From a virus, in IMG/VR virus record IMGVR_UViG_3300046534_000975, positions 1 through 27,248 of that record: a stretch of DNA of 27,248 nucleotides. The stretch is one strand, 5' to 3'. This document shows, in pieces, positions 18,075 to 25,091 of the stretch (position 1 is its first letter; every line of letters begins with the position of its first letter). The translations under genes were made by a program, and so were the position numbers. Below the pieces are notes generated by a model. It made no database searches and was not told the DNA's origin. It saw nothing but the letters and a program-made list of their open reading frames with translations.

Positions 18075-18093
18075 GATTATTTAATAATATCTT
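18072..18093. terminator. Possible weak bidirectional terminator at convergent junction
   Basis: The last + gene stops at 18074 and the last - gene stops at 18077, leaving two bases between them. Overlapping both stop codons is a short inverted repeat, AAGAT (18073-18077) with ATCTT (18089-18093), around an AT-rich core. The helix is only five base pairs, so this is a weak candidate. Nothing better lies near the junction. Confidence 0.25.
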
Positions 18094-18475
18094 CTATGCT
18101 GGTAACCTGGTCTTCAGCTGATCTATTCCTATTGTATTGATTTACAGCTTCTTTATTAAAATTCATCTTATAATTTTTTCTTTCAGCCTCTAACTTGTAA
18201 TAAGAAAATGCTTGCATGCCAACAACATGAGCATCAGTAGGAAAATAATATTTCCATCCCTTTGACCTTCCTCTGTTAATGTAATAACAAAAAGCTACAG
18301 CTAATTTTCCTGTATTTTTTTTAAAATTTATTACAGCTGAATCATCAGATGTTGGAATAATTTCATCTACAAAAAAAGTTTCGTTATTTAAATTTCCTTG
18401 CCTGGCATTATTAGAAAACCTTTCTGCTACAGTATTGCAAAACACTTGTAATTCTTTTGCTCTCTCTTTATTCAT
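18077..18475 (-). CDS. Hypothetical protein (132 aa)
   Basis: A 132-residue protein, last gene of the - strand block. It begins MNKERAKELQVFCNTVAERF, a charged helix. A beta-like centre follows (FFVDEIIPTSDDSAVINFKK) with a basic aromatic patch (YINRGRSKGWKYYFPTDAHV). It ends in a helical, Asn/Arg-rich tail with NQYNRNRSAEDQVTS. The mixture suggests a small globular nucleic-acid-associated protein, but I recognise no family. Twelve bases separate it from the gene upstream, so it is likely in the same transcript as the nucleases and helicases. Confidence 0.68.
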   Translation of the reverse strand: MNKERAKELQVFCNTVAERFSNNARQGNLNNETFFVDEIIPTSDDSAVINFKKNTGKLAVAFCYYINRGRSKGWKYYFPTDAHVVGMQAFSYYKLEAERKNYKMNFNKEAVNQYNRNRSAEDQVTSIEDIIK

Positions 18476-18487
18476 ATTTTAATTTTA

Positions 18488-18679
18488 TTATATTTCATCG
18501 CTTAATGATTGAATTAAATCAGCCAAAATTTTTATTAAGTCTTGAGCTTTCTTTTTAGCATTTTCATGCTCTCTATCCATTAAGTCTTCATAAAGATTAT
18601 CACCAAAACTATGTATACTGTTAGAAATATACTTAATATGATTAATAGTTGATTGGTCTTCTGGTGCAATTCGCGGCAT
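18488..18679 (-). CDS. Small helical hypothetical protein (63 aa)
   Basis: A 63-residue protein (MPRIAPEDQSTINHIKYISN at the start, AQDLIKILADLIQSLSDEI at the end), almost entirely amphipathic helix, with no Cys and no membrane segment. The ATG is preceded by a 38-base spacer with a small TTTG...CAAA inverted repeat, and no Shine-Dalgarno sequence is visible. A helical hairpin or dimerising regulator would fit, but no function can be assigned. Confidence 0.6.
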   Translation of the reverse strand: MPRIAPEDQSTINHIKYISNSIHSFGDNLYEDLMDREHENAKKKAQDLIKILADLIQSLSDEI

Positions 18680-18717
18680 TTACGTTTGGTTTTATCAAAT
18701 ATAAAAAAATAAATGAC

Positions 18718-19050
18718 TTATTCTAAATTTTTAGAATTTTTTATATAACAATTTAAATTGATCAAATCTAAATATTCATCCATAGTAATTAAAGTAACAT
18801 CTGTTAAGATGGTAGGATCTGTTTTGGTATTAATAATTTCTAATGCAAAAGTTATAGGATCTCCAATAGTGTCAATAACTATACCCCCAACAATGTGAGA
18901 TCGTAACTCATTACTTGGAAGATTTGGTAAGTTTTTTTTAATATATTTTCCAATTTTTAATGCTGTATATAAATCTAATTCCTGTAAGCTCTCAACAAAA
19001 AAATCGTCAAAATCAAAATCAACCTCTGTATACTTCTGTCCTAACCCCAT
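18718..19050 (-). CDS. Hypothetical acidic protein (110 aa), overlaps VRR-NUC gene
   Basis: A 110-residue acidic protein starting MGLGQKYTEVDFDFDDFFVE; the rest is mixed, with a helix (LDLYTALKIGKYIKKNLPNL) and beta-like segments (GGIVIDTIGDPITFALEI). The ATG lies 32 bases inside the upstream nuclease gene in another frame. No later in-frame ATG gives a sensible start, so I keep this one. The overlap suggests coupled translation with the nuclease, perhaps as partner or inhibitor, but that is inference. Similarity to known families is not apparent. Confidence 0.6.
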   Translation of the reverse strand: MGLGQKYTEVDFDFDDFFVESLQELDLYTALKIGKYIKKNLPNLPSNELRSHIVGGIVIDTIGDPITFALEIINTKTDPTILTDVTLITMDEYLDLINLNCYIKNSKNLE

Positions 19051-19258
19051 GCTCTTTTAATTGTTTTAATCTAAATTCTTGAAGCCTTGATAATTTACCA
19101 TTTGGCTTTTTTATTTCTGAAAACAAAACATTAGAATTTGGAGGAATTGCTAATAAATCTGGTATACCATTCTTATTAGTTATGGTTAATTTGATTACAT
19201 AATACCCTTCAGATTCTAATTGAAAAATCCTTTTTTCCTGAATTTGTTGTTCAGTCAT
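19019..19258 (-). CDS. VRR-NUC domain nuclease (79 aa)
   Basis: A 79-residue protein that is essentially one VRR-NUC domain, a minimal PD-(D/E)XK nuclease fold common in phages. Visible motifs are the N-terminal helix (QQIQEKRIFQLESEGYYVIK), a GIPDLLAI motif with the catalytic Asp, FSEIKKPNGKLS with the E-x-K pair, and QEFRLKQLKEHGVRTEVY giving the conserved Gln helix and last strand. Members of this family act as structure-selective nucleases on branched DNA. It starts one base after the stop of the SNF2-type helicase, a pairing known from other phages and suggesting the two act together on replication or recombination intermediates. Confidence 0.85.
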   Translation of the reverse strand: MTEQQIQEKRIFQLESEGYYVIKLTITNKNGIPDLLAIPPNSNVLFSEIKKPNGKLSRLQEFRLKQLKEHGVRTEVYRG

Positions 19259-19259
19259 G

Positions 19260-20489
19260 TTACAAATCTAACAAATCTCTTTTAAAATGCGTAAGGGTAT
19301 AATCTTTCTTTTTAACAACAGTTTTGTATATCTCGTTTTCAATTCCGTCATTACTAAAAATCCAATATATTTTATTTGTTGCTCTATTTTTTGTAGTCAT
19401 CCTATCTCTACTTTGCCAGTAAGATGTAGCGCTAAAATCTATGTTATAATAAACTAATGCTGAAGCTTCTTTTAAACTGATACCTTCTCTTCCACTAACA
19501 ATCTGAAGAGCAATACTTTTTTCTGTAGCATTGAATTCTTCTAAATCGTTTGTAATCATATCTTTATAGATTTTTTTTATAGCATTATATTCTTCTTTAA
19601 ACTTATAAAATATACCTATCTTTTGATCTTTAAAAAATTTATTAATAAATTTAGCTTTTGTAGTGTCTACCACCATAGACTTTCCGCTTTCAAATTTTAC
19701 AGTTCCAGAACATAATTGATGTACTTTTGACATAAGTTTTACGCCTGTGTCTGCAAGAACAATTTCTCCTTTTCCTTCTATAACCCTGTCTTTTTTAATT
19801 TTTTTTATTAAAGACAAACAAACAGAACTTAAGTTAACATAAAGTATTTTTTCCTCTATAGTAGTTTTAAAGCCTGCCATTTTTTGAGAATAATTTATTT
19901 TAAAAGGACTCATTTCATCAATTATACTTTTTAAACCCTTAGTGTAATCATTAATATAAATACTATTTATAAATTTTTGCTTTACTTTAATATGTACTTT
20001 ACTAAAAGCATAAAAGTTTTTAAACTTATTAAAAGGATTGTTTGGAATACCATATACTTGATGATACATTTGACTATATGATTCTGGCGTAGGCGTTCCG
20101 CTTAAAAGTATTACAAAAGGATTTGATCTATTTATAATCTCCCTTACTTGTTTCGCTCTTTTATTTGGTTTTGGAAAAGCTCCTAATGAATGGGATTCAT
20201 CACAGATCACAACATCCCAATCTGTTTGCTTTACCTTATGTAATGATTCATAATTTATTACTTCTAAAAAATAATTAGGATCGTATTTATTGTAATCATC
20301 AACAATACTGCTTATAGCTTTTTTCTTTGTAATAAATAAAACAGAATTAATTTTTAAATTATTACATATTCCTAAGCTTGTTAGTGTCTTACCAGTTCTA
20401 ACTTCCATGGCCAGATAAATAAACCCATGATCTTTTATTATCTCAGTTCCTTTGTCAATAATGTTTTTTTGATACTCTCTAAACTTCAT
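19260..20489 (-). CDS. SNF2-type superfamily 2 DNA helicase
   Basis: A 409-residue SF2 ATPase. Motif I is EVRTGKTLTSLG (near residue 35). Motif II is DESHSLGAF in CDESH context, motif III is LLSGTPTPESY, and the C-terminal lobe has VSGREGISLKEASALVYYN followed by SYWQSRDRM, which corresponds to motif VI (Q--dR--R in SNF2 proteins). It likely remodels or unwinds DNA during phage replication or recombination. I chose the ATG at 20489, giving MKFREYQKNII, because conserved SF2 sequence (REYQ, the Q-motif region) begins there and the overlap with the primase-helicase is then only 11 bases. An ATG at 20519 would add ten residues with a larger overlap. The VRR-NUC nuclease follows after one base. 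Confidence 0.85.
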   Translation of the reverse strand: MKFREYQKNIIDKGTEIIKDHGFIYLAMEVRTGKTLTSLGICNNLKINSVLFITKKKAISSIVDDYNKYDPNYFLEVINYESLHKVKQTDWDVVICDESHSLGAFPKPNKRAKQVREIINRSNPFVILLSGTPTPESYSQMYHQVYGIPNNPFNKFKNFYAFSKVHIKVKQKFINSIYINDYTKGLKSIIDEMSPFKINYSQKMAGFKTTIEEKILYVNLSSVCLSLIKKIKKDRVIEGKGEIVLADTGVKLMSKVHQLCSGTVKFESGKSMVVDTTKAKFINKFFKDQKIGIFYKFKEEYNAIKKIYKDMITNDLEEFNATEKSIALQIVSGREGISLKEASALVYYNIDFSATSYWQSRDRMTTKNRATNKIYWIFSNDGIENEIYKTVVKKKDYTLTHFKRDLLDL

Positions 20490-22866
20490 ATTTTTCTCGG
20501 AATAATATCCATCTACCACCTAAGTCTCTGCCTTCTTCTGGGTTATTGTTGTATTTGTATACGCAATAACTATGTAACCATTTTTGAAATCCTATACGCG
20601 AAATGGTAAACTTAGATTTAGGAGCAAAGTCTGGGTTCTCCTCTATAAAATCACTATATAATTCTGTTTTGTAAACCCTGTTGTCTGGTCTTAATTTAAT
20701 ATTTTCATTTGAATCATTTAATAACCCGCACCACTCAACAAACTCATGACAGGTTTCTGCTGAAAGCTTTCTAATTTTTAAATTAACAAACTCACTTTTA
20801 ACTAATCCTGTATGTAAATACATTTGCAAGCAGTTAATCATGTAGTTATCAAACTGACACCATTCTTCATCATCCCAGTCTCCAAACATTAGTTTTCCAA
20901 ACTCAACTAATGGTGTAAATTCTTTTGTGTAATGCTGAGATAATTCTAACTCCCATTTTCTTCTTTCAAAACTTGTACCTTTTCCTTTTATTGCATAGTT
21001 AGTTGTTATAGCTATTTTAGGAGACTTACTGAAAGGAATCATAATTGCATCACGATTTTTTTTCTCCAGGGTCAATCCTTCAGTTACAACGCTAAATAGT
21101 CTTTCAAAGTCAAATGCTTTTTTTACATCATCAAAACAAAGTATCTGTGTATCTGCTGAAACAAGTTGATAAGCAAAAGACCTTTCAAATGTAAAAGACT
21201 TTCCGTCTATAACAACTAACTTCTTCATCTTTGCTAATCCATTCATAAACAAACCTTTACCTGTGCCTCCTTCTGGATTATCAGATATAACCTCGTCATT
21301 TAAAATAGTAGCAGGACAATATGAAAGATTTTTATATCCATGCATTAAAAAACCTATTGTCGACTCCATAGAAGAAATTCTACTTTCATCTTCTCCACAG
21401 ATATTATGTATAAAATTTTTGTAATCACAATTTTTTACATTACAAAGTGTAAAATCTCTATCTATTACATGGTCTTTCCAAACGTAACCCCCTAAATCTA
21501 AATAATCAATTAGGTTTATTTCTTTATGTGTAATTTTTACAGCACAATTCATAAAATATAAATAAGCTGTGTCTTTAGTGTCTTCAATAAAGAATACGTC
21601 TATTGAAGAAAGTAGAGTTAAAAATTCTTCTCTAAAATACCTGGTATGTTCTGCAAAGTAATTATATACGCTAATATCATCTATCTCTAATAGGTATTCT
21701 AAAACAAAATCTTTAATTTCTTTTTCTGATGTATGATCTATAAGATTATTAATTACCCTTACAAAGACATAACTTTTGCTTCCCTCTGGATTAAATTTAT
21801 AAAAGCCGCTATCCTCTAAAAAAGTTTTAAAATATATATGTATAATTTTTATAACTCCTTTTTCGCTTTTAGTCCAAAATTTGTTTTCTGTCTGCTCTTC
21901 TTCTATTCTTGTAATAACCTTATCAACACTCTCTTCGTCAATTTTATCACTTATTATATGACATTTAATTTCATTTTTATCTACACCTTTTCTTAATTGG
22001 TTTTTAATTAAGTTTACCTTTTCTTCATCTTCATAATATTTAGACCCAAAATTGTGTGTATTAGCATAGGCAGAATTAATTGTTCTTAAAATCTCATTTC
22101 TATTAAAATCTTTTGAATCAAAATTACTCATTACATATTCGGCTAATGTCTTAGGTACACCAAAATCATTAAAAGATGCCGCCAGGATATAAACATTATT
22201 ATTTCTTTCCCCGTTTTTTAATCCATATTTTTTCTCCCACCATTTAGTTAATATTTCTACAATTTTATTCTCATCTGTTAATGGAATGGTAGGTTTGTCT
22301 TTATGTGTTACTTTCTCTACATATTCTTGCTCATCTATTTTATCCCAAATGCTTGAGTTTTTTGATATATAAATTAAAGGATCGTAAGACTCGTAACAAA
22401 CCCTTGAAACATTTTTTGATGTTGTATCAAAATGCTCAGAGTTTAAATATTTATTTAATGATGCAAAATAATTTTTATGATTCCCAATGTCTTCTGGAAT
22501 TTTAACTAATGCTTTTAATCCTTTACCACTGGGAGATATAAAGACAGAATAAATGTATTTGTTTTTTGAAAGCCTTTCTTTTTCCTGTAGCAAATCTTTA
22601 CTTGACTTATAACCATCAAAGTCTAAGCATATTAGCCCGCTATGTTCTATTAATGAATTATCATTTCTTTTATTAAATTTACCGCTAAAGCATATTGCTG
22701 GCAGTCTTTTTTTTAAATCATTTCTTTCTTCTTTGTCTTTTGATTTTCTTATTTCTTTAACTAATTCTTTAGATGATCCCTCTTCTATTCTCTTTAGAAC
22801 TAATTTAACATCTCTATAAAAAGGCTGAGATGTATCTTTTATGTCTTTGAATATTGTTACTTGCAT
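20479..22866 (-). CDS. BT4734-type primase fused to SF3 helicase
   Basis: A 795-residue replication protein with three parts. Residues 1-170 match the BT4734/VirE N-terminal domain, related to archaeo-eukaryotic primases: GLICLDFDGY carries the acidic pair, and SPSGKGLKALVKI and TTSKNVSRVCYESYDP follow. Residues about 200-280 look like a primase C-terminal (PriCT) helical domain (NGERNNNVYILAASFNDFGV). From about 490 comes a superfamily 3 helicase: Walker A NPEGGTGKGLF near 530, Walker B TQILCFDDVKKAF near 575, and the SF3 sensor SPKIAITTNYAIKGKG near 610. The C-terminus has a winged-helix-like end (SRIGFQKWLHSYCVYK). Such primase-helicases start and drive phage or plasmid replication. The gene follows a 105-base gap holding a long RNA-type hairpin, so its expression may be controlled separately. 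Confidence 0.88.
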   Translation of the reverse strand: MQVTIFKDIKDTSQPFYRDVKLVLKRIEEGSSKELVKEIRKSKDKEERNDLKKRLPAICFSGKFNKRNDNSLIEHSGLICLDFDGYKSSKDLLQEKERLSKNKYIYSVFISPSGKGLKALVKIPEDIGNHKNYFASLNKYLNSEHFDTTSKNVSRVCYESYDPLIYISKNSSIWDKIDEQEYVEKVTHKDKPTIPLTDENKIVEILTKWWEKKYGLKNGERNNNVYILAASFNDFGVPKTLAEYVMSNFDSKDFNRNEILRTINSAYANTHNFGSKYYEDEEKVNLIKNQLRKGVDKNEIKCHIISDKIDEESVDKVITRIEEEQTENKFWTKSEKGVIKIIHIYFKTFLEDSGFYKFNPEGSKSYVFVRVINNLIDHTSEKEIKDFVLEYLLEIDDISVYNYFAEHTRYFREEFLTLLSSIDVFFIEDTKDTAYLYFMNCAVKITHKEINLIDYLDLGGYVWKDHVIDRDFTLCNVKNCDYKNFIHNICGEDESRISSMESTIGFLMHGYKNLSYCPATILNDEVISDNPEGGTGKGLFMNGLAKMKKLVVIDGKSFTFERSFAYQLVSADTQILCFDDVKKAFDFERLFSVVTEGLTLEKKNRDAIMIPFSKSPKIAITTNYAIKGKGTSFERRKWELELSQHYTKEFTPLVEFGKLMFGDWDDEEWCQFDNYMINCLQMYLHTGLVKSEFVNLKIRKLSAETCHEFVEWCGLLNDSNENIKLRPDNRVYKTELYSDFIEENPDFAPKSKFTISRIGFQKWLHSYCVYKYNNNPEEGRDLGGRWILFREKYEV

Positions 22867-22886
22867 TTAATTTAATTGAGTGTAAA

Positions 22887-22965
22887 AAGGAGAGAGAGTT
22901 AGAAAGAAAAATTTTCAAAATCTAATTGAGTTATTTTTTGGACGTTGTGTCCGCTCCCTCTCCTT
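22887..22965 (-). promoter_or_regulatory. Candidate structured leader RNA upstream of primase-helicase
   Basis: Read on the - strand, AAGGAGAGGGAG (22965-22954) pairs with CTCTCTCTCCTT (22898-22887) over twelve consecutive base pairs. One of these is G-U, so the helix is perfect only in RNA made from this strand. Just inside the 5' arm is a small hairpin, GGAC-ACAAC-GTCC (22952-22940). The rest of the ~55-base loop is A/T-rich. The 3' arm runs straight into a short U run (CCTTTTTACAC), and the primase ATG is about 20 bases further. It could be a terminator with an odd long loop, a leader regulator, or a processed small RNA. It lies in one of the two longest intergenic gaps of the window. Confidence 0.5.
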
Positions 22966-22971
22966 ATGGTT

Positions 22972-23232
22972 TTAAAAAGGTAAATCTGGTGATGACTGAC
23001 TTTCTGTTGCAGCTTCCTTCTTAGCCTCTGGCTTCCAAGTGTCTACTGCTACATAATGAGTCTTTCCATATTGATCGGCTTCTCTTTTTTGTTGTACGAT
23101 AAGCTTTATATATTTCTTACCGTTATAATCAAAGACATGCTCTTGAGGTAAATCAGATAAGCAAACTGAACAAGCAACTTGATTACCTTCAAACTTAGAA
23201 ACACCTGAACCTACATATATTTTTTCTTCCAT
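22972..23232 (-). CDS. Small SSB-like protein with acidic DLPF tail
   Basis: An 86-residue protein. The start is set at MEEKIYVGSG because it follows the preceding stop by one base and conserved-looking sequence begins there; the 26 extra upstream codons overlap another gene. The body has YVGSGVSKFEGNQVACSVCL, a beta segment FDYNGKKYIKLIVQQKR and YGKTHYVAVDTWKPE. A Ser/Glu-rich linker follows and the last residues are SSPDLPF. An acidic tip ending in (D/I/L)PF is the partner-binding tail of bacterial SSB proteins, and the gene sits between recombination and primase genes. The core is too short and unlike a normal OB-fold SSB (about 110 residues) to be sure. A single-strand DNA-binding or SSB-mimic role is an inference. 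Confidence 0.6.
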   Translation of the reverse strand: MEEKIYVGSGVSKFEGNQVACSVCLSDLPQEHVFDYNGKKYIKLIVQQKREADQYGKTHYVAVDTWKPEAKKEAATESQSSPDLPF

Positions 23233-23233
23233 T

Positions 23234-23386
23234 TTAATGTATTTTAATTTCTTGCTCCAAAATTTCAAAAATGTCTGCCAATAACTTATGTTTTTGGCGC
23301 GCATCCTCACAAGTAGTTGGAACTTCTACTGTGAATATTTCCCTTTTCCACTGGAAAAAAGAAATAATTTTTTTAAAGAACCTCAT
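23234..23386 (-). CDS. Small hypothetical protein between exonuclease and SSB-like gene
   Basis: A 50-residue protein, MRFFKKIISFFQWKREIFTV then CEDARQKHKLLADIFEILEQ. A basic, aromatic start and a helical end; no domain is recognised. Alternative in-frame ATGs at 23395 and 23419 would lengthen it by 3 or 11 residues; I chose 23386 because the overlap with the exonuclease end is smallest (14 bases). Its stop is one base before the SSB-like ATG, which argues that it is a real operon member, although it is short. Confidence 0.5.
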   Translation of the reverse strand: MRFFKKIISFFQWKREIFTVEVPTTCEDARQKHKLLADIFEILEQEIKIH

Positions 23387-24101
23387 GATGAACATAGGTG
23401 CTAATTTCTTCTGTCGCAACTTTGCTAAAGAATTTATTATATATATGAATCGCTTGCTCTACTTTTGCTTTTCCTCTCTGTAAAAACTCTGGAGAAGTTG
23501 TAAATACCGCTAACTGCAAAGTAGATTTGTCTATAACATAAAACTCCATAGGTAAACCAAAAAGCTCCTGGTATATATAAGCCTGGCTATCATAGTTATA
23601 TCTGTATGCGCTCTGTTTAAACTTATTTAAATCAGAAGTAGTTTTTAAATCTATAATTTTATCTGTACAAACAATATCAGCTTTTCCCTTCCACCATTCA
23701 TCGTGAATAACTTTGACAAGCGGAACTTCATATTGATTTGTTTTGTCGTATATAGCCTCAAACATATCCATGTTTCCCTTCATTGACCCTATAACTTTGT
23801 CAAGATTTTCTTTTTCTTTTTGCAGCAGCATCATCTCTCCTGTTTCTTCTGCTAACTCTTTATATGCTTTAGAATTTCTACTTGCTACATCTACTATTTT
23901 AAATGAAGGAAGCTTTTCTGGCTCTAACATAGCTACATGGAAGTACCTACCCTCAAGCATTGCTTTAGTTTGCTCCTTTGGCTGCCTAAAGCCCTTAGGA
24001 TCGTTTACTAAAGTGTATATATCTGAATTTGATAACCATTGTCTTCCGTATTCCCCGTAGTACAATTTGTCATCTTGTAGTTTATTTATTATATCTTCCA
24101 T
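23373..24101 (-). CDS. PD-(D/E)XK exonuclease (RecE/Cas4-like, phage recombination)
   Basis: A 242-residue nuclease. After a helical start (WLSNSDIYTLVNDPKGFR) comes the G--H motif in LEGRYFHVAMLEPEKL. The catalytic core follows: WWKGKADIVCTDKIIDLKTT with the Asp and the D-x-K triad, then DSQAYIYQELFG with the QxxxY motif. This order is typical of RecE-type/Cas4-like exonucleases in phages, which process double-strand ends to leave single strands. Its ATG shares one base with the stop of the DUF1071 annealing protein gene (TAATG), so the pair is translated together and should act as an exonuclease-annealase recombination system. It is full length for small phage members of this family. Confidence 0.83.
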   Translation of the reverse strand: MEDIINKLQDDKLYYGEYGRQWLSNSDIYTLVNDPKGFRQPKEQTKAMLEGRYFHVAMLEPEKLPSFKIVDVASRNSKAYKELAEETGEMMLLQKEKENLDKVIGSMKGNMDMFEAIYDKTNQYEVPLVKVIHDEWWKGKADIVCTDKIIDLKTTSDLNKFKQSAYRYNYDSQAYIYQELFGLPMEFYVIDKSTLQLAVFTTSPEFLQRGKAKVEQAIHIYNKFFSKVATEEISTYVHHEVL

Positions 24102-24694
24102 TATAAATGTTTTGAAAGTTCTTTTTTAACTACTGCCTTTAACTTATATTTTGTTTCTAATTGAGCTACAATTTTAGGCAATCCCAATTTTTTATTAGCA
24201 GCAACATAATTTAAAACTTTATCCCAATGTAAATCTCCAATGTCTAATGTAATATGCACTGGCTTAGCAGGAGCAGGTGCTGGTGGCTTAGCTATATCAA
24301 CAAGGTCTTCGCCTTTAAATATTGATATTCCTAATCCATGCATAGCAATAGCCTTTGCGGTAGATCTTTGAATTGCAGTATTTACATCCATTGACGTAAT
24401 TTTTTCAAGAGGAATAGAGTTATTTCTGTAATCCATTATAGGAAGATAGTCAATATGCTCAATGTCCTCTGGATCTTGCCAAACCGTAATTCCTACCTTT
24501 ACAGATGCAGTTTTTCCGTCAGTAAAATAGTTTAAACCCGTATGCTCACTTTCATACACTGTTCTATTAGCATCTGGATGATTTTCTTTTAATAATGCCC
24601 AGGCATTTGCCCATGAAAGGTAATTAAACTTCCCTTTTTTTTCTGCCATTTGTTTTACGTTGATGGCTGACAACTTTTTAAAATAATTTTCCAT
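24101..24694 (-). CDS. DUF1071 single-strand annealing protein (Sak3-like)
   Basis: A 197-residue protein whose first ~130 residues fit the DUF1071 family, phage single-strand DNA annealing proteins distantly related to Rad52/Sak. Visible elements are KKGKFNYLSWANAWALLKEN (the hallmark 'YLSWA-AW' segment), then ASVKVGITVW, LPIMDYRNNSIP and STAKAIAMHGLGISIFKGED. A Pro/Ala linker (KPPAPAPAKPV) joins a small C-terminal helical part ending VVKKELSKHL, which may contact a partner. Its gene is directly coupled to the exonuclease. Together they would support recombination-dependent replication or repair of the phage genome. The ATG lies 17 bases inside the end of the upstream gene. Confidence 0.83.
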   Translation of the reverse strand: MENYFKKLSAINVKQMAEKKGKFNYLSWANAWALLKENHPDANRTVYESEHTGLNYFTDGKTASVKVGITVWQDPEDIEHIDYLPIMDYRNNSIPLEKITSMDVNTAIQRSTAKAIAMHGLGISIFKGEDLVDIAKPPAPAPAKPVHITLDIGDLHWDKVLNYVAANKKLGLPKIVAQLETKYKLKAVVKKELSKHL

Positions 24695-25091
24695 TTTTGT
24701 TATTTAATTTAATTAGTTTTTGTGTAAAAAAAGAATACTTATTCATAACAAATTCCCGTTTTGTTTTAAGATTCTTAATGAACTTGTCATTCTTTCTACT
24801 GTTTACTTCCTCCTTCATTTTTTGCTCTATGATTTGTAACTTTCTTTTATTGTTGTTTATACCCATAAGCAAACATCCCACCTTCCATCCATTCTTGTAA
24901 AACAATTTATATTCTTCTATTGTAATCTCTTGAAAATAATCTCCATTTTTAGAGCAATTTAATATTTCTGTTTTACTTGAAAATTTTTGTAATTTAAAAC
25001 CATTGTCTATTAAAATCTCTCCGTTTCTTTTAACTATATGTATGGGAGAATTTTCTAATGCCTGGTTGTATAAATCAGTAAGATTATACAT
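24678..25091 (-). CDS. Hypothetical basic protein (137 aa)
   Basis: A 137-residue protein with two parts. Residues 1-75 are mixed: NSPIHIVKRNGEILIDNGFK, then FSSKTEILNCSKNGDYFQEI and EYKLFYKNGWKVGCLLMGIN, a pattern seen in small Bacteroidota phage proteins of unknown role. Residues 76-137 are a very basic helix (NNNKRKLQIIEQKMKEEVNS onward), plausibly nucleic-acid binding or a coiled coil. It starts directly after the stop of the DnaA-like gene and overlaps the annealing protein gene by 17 bases. I do not recognise a family. Confidence 0.68.
   Translation of the reverse strand: MYNLTDLYNQALENSPIHIVKRNGEILIDNGFKLQKFSSKTEILNCSKNGDYFQEITIEEYKLFYKNGWKVGCLLMGINNNKRKLQIIEQKMKEEVNSRKNDKFIKNLKTKREFVMNKYSFFTQKLIKLNNKNGKLF

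Noticed and set aside
23387-23483. Plus-strand open frame 23271-23483 in the recombination block
   Set aside because: It runs antisense to the exonuclease and two small genes and its product has no recognisable features.
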